Shown one piece after another: positions 16,809 through 24,640 of a stretch of 64,000 nt of DNA. Both the position numbers and the translations under genes were made by a program. The stretch covers positions 1,736,001 to 1,800,000 of the forward strand of contig NZ_CP101990.1 of the NCBI RefSeq assembly GCF_024508295.1. Reading direction: 5' to 3'. The stretch's first letter is position 1. Every line of letters starts with the position of its first letter. The stretch comes from Aeromicrobium duanguangcaii. GTDB taxonomy: Bacteria > Actinomycetota > Actinomycetes > Propionibacteriales > Nocardioidaceae. The notes under the pieces are model-generated. The model had not been told where the DNA came from. It saw nothing but the letters and a program-made list of their open reading frames with translations, and made no database searches.

Positions 16809-17549
16809 GTGTTCCGCTTCCTTCTGAGCCCGCGTTGGATCGGGCTGGCGGTCTTCGTCGTGGCCATGGCGACCACGTCGTACGTCCTCGGTGGGTGGCA
16901 GTACGACCGCTGGGAGCAGCGCAAGGCCGACAACGCCATCGTCGAGGCCAACCTCGACGCCGAGCCCGCTCCTGTCTCGGACGTGCTGGCCGACGGCTGG
17001 AACCCCGACCTCGAGTACCGCACGGTCACGGCCACCGGCACGTTCGACTCCTCGCGCGAGGTCACGGTGCGCTTCGCCCACCGCGACGGCCAGCCGGGCG
17101 TCCAGGTGATCACTCCCCTGCGACTCGCCGACGGCCGAGTCGTCCTGGTCGATCGCGGCTGGATCCAGGGCCCGCGCAACGGCGAGGCGCCCGAGGACGT
17201 CCCCCCGGCACCCAGCGGCCCCATCACGATCACGGGTTGGCTGCAGCCGGCCAGCACGGCCGACACGGCCGCGACGACACCGCGCGACGGCCAGGTCCGC
17301 GCCGTCAACGGCGCCCGCTGGACGGAGTTCCTCGGCGCCGAGCCCCTCCCTGGCTACGTCGCCCTGACCGAGCCGAAGCAGGAAGGCCTGGAAGGTCCGG
17401 TCGATCCCGACCTCGGCACCGGACCGCACCTGTTCTACTCGATGCAGTGGTACTTCTTCATGGCCCTCGCGCTGCTCGGCTATGTGCTCTTCGTCCGCGC
17501 CGAGCTGCGTGAGCGCCGCACCCCCACGAGCGAGACCGCCGCGAGTTAG
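16809..17549 (+). CDS. SURF1 family protein (cytochrome oxidase assembly)
   Basis: 246 residues with the SURF1 layout: one N-terminal membrane segment (about 9-28, IGLAVFVVAMATTSYVLGGWQ), a periplasm-side domain with YRTVTATGTFD and VLVDRGWIQGP, and a C-terminal membrane segment (about 214-232) preceded by the conserved HLFYSMQWYFF. SURF1 assists insertion of heme a into cytochrome c oxidase, which fits ctaA and ctaB elsewhere in the window. The GTG start abuts the TAG of the DUF3099 gene, so translation is probably coupled. Confidence 0.92.
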   Translation: MFRFLLSPRWIGLAVFVVAMATTSYVLGGWQYDRWEQRKADNAIVEANLDAEPAPVSDVLADGWNPDLEYRTVTATGTFDSSREVTVRFAHRDGQPGVQVITPLRLADGRVVLVDRGWIQGPRNGEAPEDVPPAPSGPITITGWLQPASTADTAATTPRDGQVRAVNGARWTEFLGAEPLPGYVALTEPKQEGLEGPVDPDLGTGPHLFYSMQWYFFMALALLGYVLFVRAELRERRTPTSETAAS

Positions 17550-17582
17550 GGCAAACGTCTCATTTCTGTCCTCGCCGTCCCC

Positions 17583-17588
17583 TAGGTT
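17583..17588 (+). promoter_or_regulatory. candidate -10 box of the collagen-like gene
   Basis: TAGGTT lies 48 bases before the ATG at 17636, leaving a leader of about 40 nt that contains the ribosome-binding site CGAGGGA six bases from the start. No good -35 is seen. This gene, unlike many neighbours, uses a leadered mRNA. Confidence 0.35.
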
Positions 17589-17635
17589 CGGGTGAGCCCC
17601 CGGACACGCCGGTGGACAACCCCCGAGGGACACAC

Positions 17636-18400
17636 ATGAACAAGAAGTTGAAGGTCGCTGCTGTTGCGTCCGCCGCCGCGATGCTCCTGGTCGGCTTCAG
17701 TGGCGGTGGCGCCCAGGCCGCCAAGTGGATCACCGGATCGCAGGTCAAGAACGAGTCGCTGACCGGCGCCGACATCAAGAACGGATCGCTCGGCCAGAAG
17801 GAGCTCTCCGCCGGCATCCAGCAGCGCCTCGCCGAGGTCAAGAAGCTCAAGGCCCTCAAGAACGGCGTCGACGGCAAGCCCGGGACCAACGGCGCCGACG
17901 GCAAGGACGGCGTCGACGGCAAGGACGGCACGGACGGCGTCGACGGCAAGGACGGCACGGACGGCGTCGACGGCACGAATTTCGAGCTGACCTACGCCAA
18001 CACGTTCCCCCAGGTCACGATCGCCAACATCGGCGGCAGCTTCGCATCGCGCGCCACCACGGTCGGCTCGTTCGAGCTGCCCGCCGGCAAGTACCTCGTC
18101 CAGACCGATGCGCTGTTCCGTCACAACGGCACGACGCCCACCGCCGCTCCGTCGCTGCAGGCCGCGCTGCGCGTCGCCGACGACAGCGCCTGGGGCCTGG
18201 ACGCCGGCTCGATCTTCGCGACCCTGCCGGGCGCGACGGCGTACGAGCGCGAGGCCCAGGGCACGTCGCTGCGCGTCATCACCCTGACCGAGACCAAGAC
18301 CGTCAAGGTCTCGGCGTTCGGCTACAACCCCGACGGCTCCGCTGCCGGCAGCGGCGGCTTCGCGGCTGACATCACCGTCGCCGTGCAGAAGGTCGGCTGA
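17636..18400 (+). CDS. secreted collagen-like repeat protein
   Basis: 254 residues. A signal peptide (about 1-29, cleavage after AQA) is followed by the actinobacterial surface-protein pattern VKNESLTGADIKNGSLG (about 38-54), a charged helix, then about 12 Gly-X-Y triplets (about 79-116, mostly GxD: DGKPGTNGADGKDGVDGKDG), and a C-terminal beta-rich domain of about 135 residues ending FAADITVAVQKVG, reminiscent of TNF/C1q-like trimeric heads. It has no LPXTG, lipobox or C-terminal membrane segment, so how it is held is unknown. The start is chosen for CGAGGGA upstream and a normal signal peptide; the GTG at 17612 would add eight residues. The DNA of the triplet region is a 27-bp tandem repeat. 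Confidence 0.8.
   Translation: MNKKLKVAAVASAAAMLLVGFSGGGAQAAKWITGSQVKNESLTGADIKNGSLGQKELSAGIQQRLAEVKKLKALKNGVDGKPGTNGADGKDGVDGKDGTDGVDGKDGTDGVDGTNFELTYANTFPQVTIANIGGSFASRATTVGSFELPAGKYLVQTDALFRHNGTTPTAAPSLQAALRVADDSAWGLDAGSIFATLPGATAYEREAQGTSLRVITLTETKTVKVSAFGYNPDGSAAGSGGFAADITVAVQKVG
17909..17977 (+). repeat. 27-bp tandem repeat in the collagen-like region
   Basis: Two perfect copies (17909-17935 and 17936-17962) and a partial third (17963-17977) encode GVDGKDGTD units. Perfect identity at the DNA level implies recent duplication, so copy number may differ between strains by nine residues per unit. Confidence 0.85.
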
Positions 18401-18418
18401 CCAGCACCTGCGCCAACG

Positions 18419-18454
18419 CCGCGGCCCCGCCACCTTCGGGTGGCGGGGCCGCGG
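18419..18454. terminator. bidirectional terminator, 16-bp stem with UUCG loop
   Basis: Arms 18419-18433 and 18440-18454 are perfectly complementary over 15 GC-rich bases, and the inner C-G pair closes a UUCG tetraloop (18435-18438), giving 16 paired bases. It lies between the convergent collagen-like and ABC-F genes and can serve both. Confidence 0.85.
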
Positions 18455-18464
18455 TCGTAGGTCG

Positions 18465-20066
18465 TCAGGCCAGGCTGACCAGGTCGGCGTAGGTGTCGGA
18501 CCAGAGGTCCTCCTCCCCGTCGGGCAGCAGCAGCACCCGGTCGGGCTCCAGCGCGTGCACCGCGCCCTCGTCGTGGGTCACCAGCACGATCGCGCCCTCG
18601 TAGGAGCGGATCGCCGCCAGCACCTCCTCGCGTGACGCGGGGTCCAGGTTGTTGGTCGGCTCGTCCAGCAGCAGCACGTTGGCGCTCGAGACGATGAGGC
18701 TGGCCAGCGCCAACCGGGTCTTCTCGCCACCGGACAGCACGCCCGCCGGCTTCGCGGTGTCGTCGCCGGTGAACAGGAACGAGCCCAGGACGCTGCGCGC
18801 CTCGGCGTCGTTCAGGTGCGGCGCGGCGCTCTGCATGTTCTCCAGCACCGTGCGCGAGGTGTCGAGCGTCTCGTGCTCCTGGGCGTAGTAGCCGATCTTG
18901 AGGCCGTGGCCGGGGATGATCTCGCCGGTGTCGGACTCGTCGACCCCGCCCAGCAGGCGCAACAGCGTGGTCTTGCCCGCACCGTTGAGCCCGAGGATCA
19001 CGACGCGACTGCCGCGGTCGATCGCCAGGTCGACGTCGGTGAAGATCTCCAGCGACCCGTACGACTTGGACAGGCCCGTCGCCATGAGCGGGGTCTTGCC
19101 GCAGGGCGCGGGCTTGGGGAACGCGATCTTGGCGACCTTGTCGACGGCGCGCACGTCCTCGAGTCCGGCCATCATCTTCTCGGCGCGCTTGAGCATCTGC
19201 TGCGCCGCGGTCGCCTTGGACGCCTTGGCGCGCATCCGGTTGCCCTGGTCGATGAGTCGCTCGGCCTGCTTCATGGTGATGGCGCGCTCACGCTTGCGGC
19301 GGGCCTCGTCGGCCTCGCGCTGCTTGAGGTAGGCACGCCAGCCCATGTTGTAGATGTCGATCTGACCGCGGTTGGCGTCGAGGTAGAAGACCTTGTTGAC
19401 GGTCTCCTCGACGAGCTCGACGTCGTGGCTGATGACCACGAAGCCGCCGTTGAAGTTCTTCAGGAAATTGCGCAGCCACACGATGGAGTCGGCGTCCAGG
19501 TGGTTCGTCGGCTCGTCGAGCAGCAGGATGTCGGCGTCGGAGAACAGGATCCGCGCCAGCTCGATGCGGCGGCGCTGACCACCGGACAGCGTGCTGAGGG
19601 GCTGCTCGAGGACCCGCTCGGGCAGGCCGAGCGCAGTGGCGATCGTCGCCGCCTCGGACTCGGCCGCGTAGCCGCCACCGGCTCCGAACTCCGCGTCGGC
19701 ACGTGAGTAGCGCCGCATGGCGTCCTCGGCCACCGCGGCGTCCTCGGACGCCATCTCCTTCTCGGCCTGGCGCATCCGGCGCAGCGCGTCGTCGAGACCA
19801 CGAGCCGCCAGGATGCGGTCACGCGCCGTGACGCTGGGGTCGCCGACGCGGGGGTCCTGCGGCAGGTAGCCGACGGTGCCCGTGCGGGTGATGGTCCCCT
19901 CGGCGGGCTCGCCACCGGCGCCGGCCAGCATCTTGGTCAAGGTGGTCTTGCCGGCGCCGTTGCGGCCGACGAGGCCGATCTTGTCGCCCTTGGCGACCTG
20001 GAAGGAGACGTCGGACATCAGGACGCGCGCGCCGAAGCGCAGCTCCACGTGGGAAGCGGTGATCAT
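18465..20066 (-). CDS. ABC-F family ATPase (ribosome-associated)
   Basis: 533 residues, two ABC ATPase domains in one chain and no membrane segment: Walker A GRNGAGKTT (about 34-42) and GLNGAGKTT (about 355-363), signatures LSGGQRRRI and LSGGEKTRL, Walker B motifs LLLDEPTNHLD and LLLDEPTNNLD. The linker between them (about 235-320) is a long charged helix pair, the P-site tRNA interaction element that acts on the ribosomal E site. Position next to suf matches M. tuberculosis Rv1473. Either a translation factor or an antibiotic-protection protein. GAAGG seven bases upstream supports the ATG at 20066. Confidence 0.92.
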   Translation of the reverse strand: MITASHVELRFGARVLMSDVSFQVAKGDKIGLVGRNGAGKTTLTKMLAGAGGEPAEGTITRTGTVGYLPQDPRVGDPSVTARDRILAARGLDDALRRMRQAEKEMASEDAAVAEDAMRRYSRADAEFGAGGGYAAESEAATIATALGLPERVLEQPLSTLSGGQRRRIELARILFSDADILLLDEPTNHLDADSIVWLRNFLKNFNGGFVVISHDVELVEETVNKVFYLDANRGQIDIYNMGWRAYLKQREADEARRKRERAITMKQAERLIDQGNRMRAKASKATAAQQMLKRAEKMMAGLEDVRAVDKVAKIAFPKPAPCGKTPLMATGLSKSYGSLEIFTDVDLAIDRGSRVVILGLNGAGKTTLLRLLGGVDESDTGEIIPGHGLKIGYYAQEHETLDTSRTVLENMQSAAPHLNDAEARSVLGSFLFTGDDTAKPAGVLSGGEKTRLALASLIVSSANVLLLDEPTNNLDPASREEVLAAIRSYEGAIVLVTHDEGAVHALEPDRVLLLPDGEEDLWSDTYADLVSLA

Positions 20067-20298
20067 GGAAAAGCCTTCGTGAGGGGTGGACGGGCGAGGA
20101 CGCAGGGGTCGAGCAGAGGCTCGCGCGTCACTCCAGCCGGATCATGTCCACCGAAGCAGTCTACGGACCGATCCCCCGCGAGGCGAAATCGTCCTGCTGC
20201 GCACTACGCACTTTTGGAAACGGATCCACGTTCTGATCGCTCAGGGACGTGGATCCGTTTCCAAAAGTGGAGGATGGAGCGGCCGTGGTCAGCCGATG
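20067..20298 (-). other. 232-bp intergenic region between sufT and the ABC-F gene
   Basis: Apart from the large inverted repeat at 20209-20269, this region must hold the promoter of the ABC-F gene. A weak 5-bp hairpin CGAGC/GCTCG lies at 20110-20123 in its leader. I see no conserved small frame and no clear -35/-10 pair. The end of sufT is preceded by a short direct duplication, GTCAGCCGAT twice at 20288-20307. Confidence 0.4.
20209..20269. repeat. perfect 23-bp inverted repeat, probable suf-operon terminator or mobile palindrome
   Basis: Arms 20209-20231 and 20247-20269 are exact reverse complements (23 of 23), each carrying GGAAACGGATCCACGT, around a 15-base spacer that itself holds CTGA/TCAG (20233-20236, 20241-20244). 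It starts 30 bases past the sufT stop on that strand. It is notably richer in A/T than its surroundings (CACTTTTGGAAAC). A terminator is the simplest role; no U-tract follows. Confidence 0.75.
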
Positions 20299-20658
20299 TC
20301 AGCCGATGTTGAAGCCGAGGGCGCGGAGCATCTCGCGGCCGTCGTCGGTGATCTTGTCCGGGCCCCACGGCGGCATCCAGACCCACTCGATCCGGAAGTC
20401 GTTGACGAGGCCGTCGAGCGCGGCGCGGGTCTGGTCCTCGATGACGTCGGTCAGCGGGCAGGCCGCGGACGTCAGGGTCATCTGCAGGATCGTGTTGCTG
20501 TGCTCGTCGGTGTGGACGCCGTAGACGAGGCCCAGGTCGACGACGTTGATGCCGAGCTCGGGGTCGACGACGTCCTTCATCGCCTCCCAGATGTCCTCGT
20601 CACTCGTGGCGCCGGGCTGCACCGTGACGTCGGGCAGATCGCTGTGGTCAGTGGTCAT
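20299..20658 (-). CDS. sufT: metal-sulfur cluster assembly factor SufT (DUF59/MIP18)
   Basis: 119 residues with the MIP18/DUF59 fold: EDIWEAMKDVVDPELGINVV and LGLVYGV, then the conserved cysteine region LTSAACPLTDVIEDQ, ending WMPPWGPDKITDDGREMLRALG. SufT-type proteins help mature Fe-S proteins. Strong ribosome site AAGGAGGA three bases before the ATG at 20658, whose ATGA overlaps the sufU stop. It is the last gene of the suf operon; the perfect inverted repeat follows. Confidence 0.92.
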   Translation of the reverse strand: MTTDHSDLPDVTVQPGATSDEDIWEAMKDVVDPELGINVVDLGLVYGVHTDEHSNTILQMTLTSAACPLTDVIEDQTRAALDGLVNDFRIEWVWMPPWGPDKITDDGREMLRALGFNIG

Positions 20659-21110
20659 GAATCCTCCTTGGCCGAAGCCTGGGCGACGGCGTCCTTCCAG
20701 GCCATCCAGGACAACAGGGCGCACTTGACGCGTGCCGGGAACTGCGCGACGCCCGCGAAGGCGATGCCGTCCTCGAGCACGTCCTCGTCAGGTTCGACCT
20801 GACCGCGGCCCTGCATGAGCTCCTGGAAAGCATCGAGTGTGGTCAGTGCGTCGCCGACAGCCTTGCCGACGACCAGGTCGTTCAACACCGAGGCGGACGC
20901 CTGGCTGATGGAGCAGCCGGCCGCGTCGTACGACACGTCGGCGACCTGCTCGCCCTCCAGATGGACGCGCAGGGTGATCTCGTCACCGCACGTGGGGTTC
21001 ACGTGATGGACCTCGGCCTCGAAGGGCTCGCGCAGGCCCGCCCCGTGCGGGTTCTTGTAGTGGTCCAGGATGATCTCCTGGTACAGCGCATCGACGTTGG
21101 AAGCGTTCAT
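20655..21110 (-). CDS. sufU: SufU-type Fe-S assembly/sulfurtransferase protein
   Basis: 151-residue IscU-like protein. The zinc/sulfur-acceptor cysteines are Cys41 (NPTCGDE, with Asp43), Cys66 (AAGCSISQAS) and Cys130 (RVKCALLSW). The 18-20 residue insertion GQVEPDEDVLEDGIAFAGV before the last cysteine marks SufU rather than IscU. SufU takes persulfide sulfur from SufS for the SufBCD scaffold. It lies two bases after sufS and overlaps sufT by four bases. Confidence 0.95.
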   Translation of the reverse strand: MNASNVDALYQEIILDHYKNPHGAGLREPFEAEVHHVNPTCGDEITLRVHLEGEQVADVSYDAAGCSISQASASVLNDLVVGKAVGDALTTLDAFQELMQGRGQVEPDEDVLEDGIAFAGVAQFPARVKCALLSWMAWKDAVAQASAKEDS

Positions 21111-21112
21111 TC

Positions 21113-22345
21113 TCAGGCTCCGAAGTACGACTGGGTGTGGCGGATCCCCGCGACGAGCGCGTCGATCTCGGCCTCGGTCGTGTACAGGTAGAACGACGCA
21201 CGCGTCGTGGACTGGACGCCGAAGCACTGGTGCAACGGCTTGGCGCAGTGGTGACCCGCGCGCACGGCGACGCCCTGCGAGTCGAGCAACTGGGCCACAT
21301 CGTGCGGGTGGACGCCGTCGATGGTGAAGCTGATCGCTCCCCCGCGGTCGACCGGCTCCTTGGGGCCGATGATCGTGACACCGGGCAGCTCGTTCATCGC
21401 GCTCAGTGCGTACGCGGTGATCTGCTGCTCGTGCGCCGCGACGTTCTCCATGCCGAGATCGGTCAGGTAGTCGACCGCGGCGCCGAGACCGACCGCCTGC
21501 GCGATCGGCGGCGTGCCCGCCTCGAACCGGTGCGGCGGCGCGGCGAAGGTCGTGCGCTCCATCGACACGGTCTCGATCATCTCGCCACCGCCGAGGAACG
21601 GAGGCAGCTCGGCGAGCAGGTCGTAGCGACCCCACAGGACGCCGATGCCGGTCGGACCGACCATCTTGTGGCCCGTGAACGCGACGAAGTCGGCGCCCAG
21701 CGCGGCCACGTCGACCGGAAGCTGCGGCACGGCCTGCGACGCGTCGATGACGACCAGCGCACCCACCTCGCGGGCGCGCCGGACGATCTCGGCGACGGGG
21801 TTGATCGTGCCGAGCATGTTCGACACCCACGTGACCGCGACGACCTTGGTGCGCTCGGTCAGCGTGTGCGAGTCCAGGTCGAGACGACCCTCGGGCGTGA
21901 CGCCGTACCAGGCCAGGTCGGCGCCGGTGCGCTGCGTGAGCAGCTGCCACGGCACGAGGTTGGAGTGGTGCTCCATCTGGGTCACCACGACCTCGTCCCC
22001 CGGACCGACGCGGCCGCCGTCGCCCAGGACTCGCGCCACCAGGTTGAGCGCCTCGGAGGCGTTCTTGGTGAACACGATCTCCTCGCGACGGGGCGCGCCG
22101 ATGAAGGCCGCGACCTTGTCCCGGCCCAGCTCGAAGGCCTCGCTGGCCTCCGCGCCGAGCTGGTGCATCGCTCGCGCGACGTTGGCGTTGTGCTCGAGGT
22201 AGTGACGCTCGATCGCCTCGACGACCTGACGCGGCTTCTGCGACGTGTTGGCGCTGTCCAGGTACACCAGAGGGCGGTCTCCCGCCATCGTCCTGGACAG
22301 GATGGGGAAGTCCTTGCGGATCGCCTCGACGTCGTAGCCGGTCAT
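21113..22345 (-). CDS. sufS: cysteine desulfurase SufS
   Basis: 410-residue PLP-dependent group II desulfurase that turns cysteine into alanine plus an enzyme persulfide. Pyridoxal phosphate binds Lys227 in FTGHKMVGP, and the persulfide cysteine is Cys367 in RAGHHCAKP. VYLDSANTSQKP near the N-terminus is standard. The ATG at 22345 lies two bases after the sufC stop, within the coupled operon; the sulfur passes to SufU, encoded next. Confidence 0.96.
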   Translation of the reverse strand: MTGYDVEAIRKDFPILSRTMAGDRPLVYLDSANTSQKPRQVVEAIERHYLEHNANVARAMHQLGAEASEAFELGRDKVAAFIGAPRREEIVFTKNASEALNLVARVLGDGGRVGPGDEVVVTQMEHHSNLVPWQLLTQRTGADLAWYGVTPEGRLDLDSHTLTERTKVVAVTWVSNMLGTINPVAEIVRRAREVGALVVIDASQAVPQLPVDVAALGADFVAFTGHKMVGPTGIGVLWGRYDLLAELPPFLGGGEMIETVSMERTTFAAPPHRFEAGTPPIAQAVGLGAAVDYLTDLGMENVAAHEQQITAYALSAMNELPGVTIIGPKEPVDRGGAISFTIDGVHPHDVAQLLDSQGVAVRAGHHCAKPLHQCFGVQSTTRASFYLYTTEAEIDALVAGIRHTQSYFGA

Positions 22346-22347
22346 GA

Positions 22348-23106
22348 TCAGAGAGCCGCCTTGAGGAACTTGTCGTAGCCCGAGACCTCGAGCTCCTCGG
22401 CGAGCTCCCTGCCGCCGGTCTCGGCCAGACGACCCGCGACGAAGACGTGCACGTAGTCGGGGTTGATGTAGTTCAGGATGCGCGTGTAGTGCGTGATCAG
22501 CAGCACGCCGCGGTCACCCTGGGCCGAGTAGCGGTTGACGCCGTCGGAGACGACGCGCAGGGCGTCGATGTCCAGGCCGGAGTCGGTCTCGTCGAGGATC
22601 GCGAACTTCGGGTTGAGCAGCTCGAGCTGGGCGATCTCGTGGCGCTTCTTCTCGCCGCCGGAGAAGCCCTCGTTGACCGAGCGCTGGGCGAAGGTCGGGT
22701 CGAGCGTCATGCGCTCGAGCACCGCGTTGACGTCCTTGACCCACGTGCGCAGCTTGGGGGCCTCGCCATCGATGGCGGTCTTGGCGGTGCGCAGGAAGTT
22801 CGCGACCGAGACGCCGGGGACCTCGACGGGGTACTGCATGGCCAGGAACAGGCCGGCGCGGGCGCGCTCGTCGACGCTCATCTCCAGCAGGTTCTCGCCG
22901 TCGAGGAGGACCTCGCCGTCGGTGACCGTGTACTTCGGGTGCCCGGCGATCGAGTACGCGAGGGTCGACTTGCCGGAGCCATTCGGCCCCATGATCGCGT
23001 GGACCTCGCCGGAGTTGATGGTCAGATCGACGCCGCGGAGGATCTCCTTGGCGCCGCCCTCGGTGTCGACGGACACGTGGAGGTTCTTGATCTCCAGGGT
23101 GCTCAT
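22348..23106 (-). CDS. sufC: Fe-S cluster assembly ATPase SufC
   Basis: 252-residue ABC-type ATPase of the SufBCD scaffold: Walker A GPNGSGKST (about 39-47), signature FSGGEKKRHEI, Walker B FAILDETDSGLD with the SufC-specific DETDSGLD, and switch histidine in LLITHYTRIL. It binds SufB and SufD and drives the shape change needed for cluster assembly. Its ATG overlaps the stop of the Rieske gene by four bases (ATGA). Confidence 0.96.
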   Translation of the reverse strand: MSTLEIKNLHVSVDTEGGAKEILRGVDLTINSGEVHAIMGPNGSGKSTLAYSIAGHPKYTVTDGEVLLDGENLLEMSVDERARAGLFLAMQYPVEVPGVSVANFLRTAKTAIDGEAPKLRTWVKDVNAVLERMTLDPTFAQRSVNEGFSGGEKKRHEIAQLELLNPKFAILDETDSGLDIDALRVVSDGVNRYSAQGDRGVLLITHYTRILNYINPDYVHVFVAGRLAETGGRELAEELEVSGYDKFLKAAL

Positions 23107-23429
23107 GCGTTTTCTCCTTGGTTGGGGAGGTCGACCCAGACGGTCTCTCCCTCGATCTTGGTCTGGTAGACGGGGACAGGTTCGGTGGCCGGGAGGCCCA
23201 GCGCCTTGCCGGTGCGCAGGTCGAAGCGCGACCCGTGCAGGAAGCACTCGATCTCGCAGCCCTCGACGTCACCGTCGGAGAGCGGGATCTCGGCGTGCGA
23301 GCACCAGTCCTGGATGCAGTAGACGGTGTCACCGTCGCGCACCAGGGCCAGGTCGTGCCCTTCGAACTCGATGCCCAGGGCGGCGCCCTCGGGGACGTCG
23401 GCGAGCTTCGCCACCTCGCGGAAGGTCAT
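23103..23429 (-). CDS. Rieske-type [2Fe-2S] ferredoxin in the suf operon
   Basis: 108 residues, one Rieske domain: first ligands Cys-x-His in WCSHAEIPLSDG, second Cys-x2-His in CFLHGSRFD, as in non-heme oxygenase ferredoxin subunits (NirD/BphA3-like). No oxygenase is nearby. Its place between sufD and sufC, with four-base overlaps on both sides, makes it an electron donor or carrier for Fe-S assembly, by context only. Actinobacterial suf operons often carry it. Confidence 0.93.
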   Translation of the reverse strand: MTFREVAKLADVPEGAALGIEFEGHDLALVRDGDTVYCIQDWCSHAEIPLSDGDVEGCEIECFLHGSRFDLRTGKALGLPATEPVPVYQTKIEGETVWVDLPNQGENA

Positions 23430-24640
23430 TCGCTCACCGCCGCGGGCGTGCCGACCACCGCGGCCAGCTCGTCCTCGATGGCGGCCATCAGGCGCTCCTG
23501 CAGGTCCTCGACACCGATGCGGCGGATGATGTCGTTGAAGAACCCGTGGACGACGAGGCGCTTGGCCTCGGTCGGGTCGATGCCGCGGCTCTGCAGGTAG
23601 AACAGATGCTCGTCGTCGAAGCGGCCCGTGGTCGACGCGTGACCGGCCCCGGCGATGTCGCCGGTCTCGATCTCGAGGTTCGGCACGGAGTCGGCGCGGG
23701 CGCCGTCGGTCAGGACGAGGTTGTCGTTCTGCTCGAACGTGTCGATGCCCTCGGCGATCTTGCGGATCAGGACGTTGCCGATCCACACGGTGTGCGCGTC
23801 CTGGCCCTGCAGCGCGCCCTTGTACTCGACGTTGCTGCGGGTCTTGGGCGCCGTGTGGTCGACGAACTGACGGTGCTCGAGGTGCTGACCGGCGTCGGCG
23901 AAGTAGACGCCGAGCAGGTCGACGCTGCCACCGGTGCCCCGGTAGTCGACGTTGGTCGACGAGCGGACGAGGTCGCCACCGAGCGTGAACTCGAAGAAGC
24001 GGACCGCGGCGTCACGGCCGACGCTGATGCCGTTCTGCACGGCGTGGACCGTGTCGTCGTTCCAGTCGGCCAGGTTCACGACGTCCAGCTGCGCGCCGTC
24101 GCCGATGACGTAGGTGACGGTGCTGGCGTAGGTCGCCGAGCCGACGTGGTCGAACAGGATCGTGGCCTTCGAGAAGGGCGCGACCTTGACCACGACGTGG
24201 CCCCAGACGGTCTGCTCGGTGGACGCACCGCTGATCGTGAAGCGCGCGGGCGTGTCCAGCTCGCCGTCGATGGAGAGCAGAGTCGCTCCCCCGGCGTTCT
24301 GGACGGCCAGTGCCGAGAGGCGGTCCAGCGGCGCGATGCCGCCGATCGCCTTGGCCTCGTCGGTGGTGATCGTGCTCAGCGTCGCGCCGGCCGGGAGCTC
24401 GTCCTTCCACTCCAGGCGCGCGTCCGACGGCACCCCGTCGAGCAGGCCGCGCAGGCGCTTGAGCGGCGTGAAGCGCCAGATCTCCTCGAGGCCCGTGGGC
24501 TTCGGGTGGGCCTCGACGTCGTACGACGGCTCGGGGTGCAGGTGGCTCTGGACATGGTCCAGCTCCAGCGCTGCGGCCATCTGGTCGCCCTCCTCCCCAG
24601 CCATTCGCTCGTCACCCACAACGGGAGTCAAGGCGGTCAT
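23426..24640 (-). CDS. sufD: Fe-S cluster assembly scaffold protein SufD
   Basis: 404 residues with the SufBD right-handed beta-helix core (roughly 120-380). The C-terminal block [40 protein letters not shown] matches SufD, including the histidine in GAGHAS used at the SufB-SufD interface. It lacks the extra cysteine-bearing N-terminal region of SufB. The ATG at 24640 overlaps the sufB stop by four bases. Confidence 0.95.
   Translation of the reverse strand: MTALTPVVGDERMAGEEGDQMAAALELDHVQSHLHPEPSYDVEAHPKPTGLEEIWRFTPLKRLRGLLDGVPSDARLEWKDELPAGATLSTITTDEAKAIGGIAPLDRLSALAVQNAGGATLLSIDGELDTPARFTISGASTEQTVWGHVVVKVAPFSKATILFDHVGSATYASTVTYVIGDGAQLDVVNLADWNDDTVHAVQNGISVGRDAAVRFFEFTLGGDLVRSSTNVDYRGTGGSVDLLGVYFADAGQHLEHRQFVDHTAPKTRSNVEYKGALQGQDAHTVWIGNVLIRKIAEGIDTFEQNDNLVLTDGARADSVPNLEIETGDIAGAGHASTTGRFDDEHLFYLQSRGIDPTEAKRLVVHGFFNDIIRRIGVEDLQERLMAAIEDELAAVVGTPAAVSE

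Noticed and set aside
17875..17980. Short tandem units as a possible CRISPR array
   Set aside because: Units are directly joined 27-mers in frame in a coding region, without spacers, and no cas genes exist in the window.
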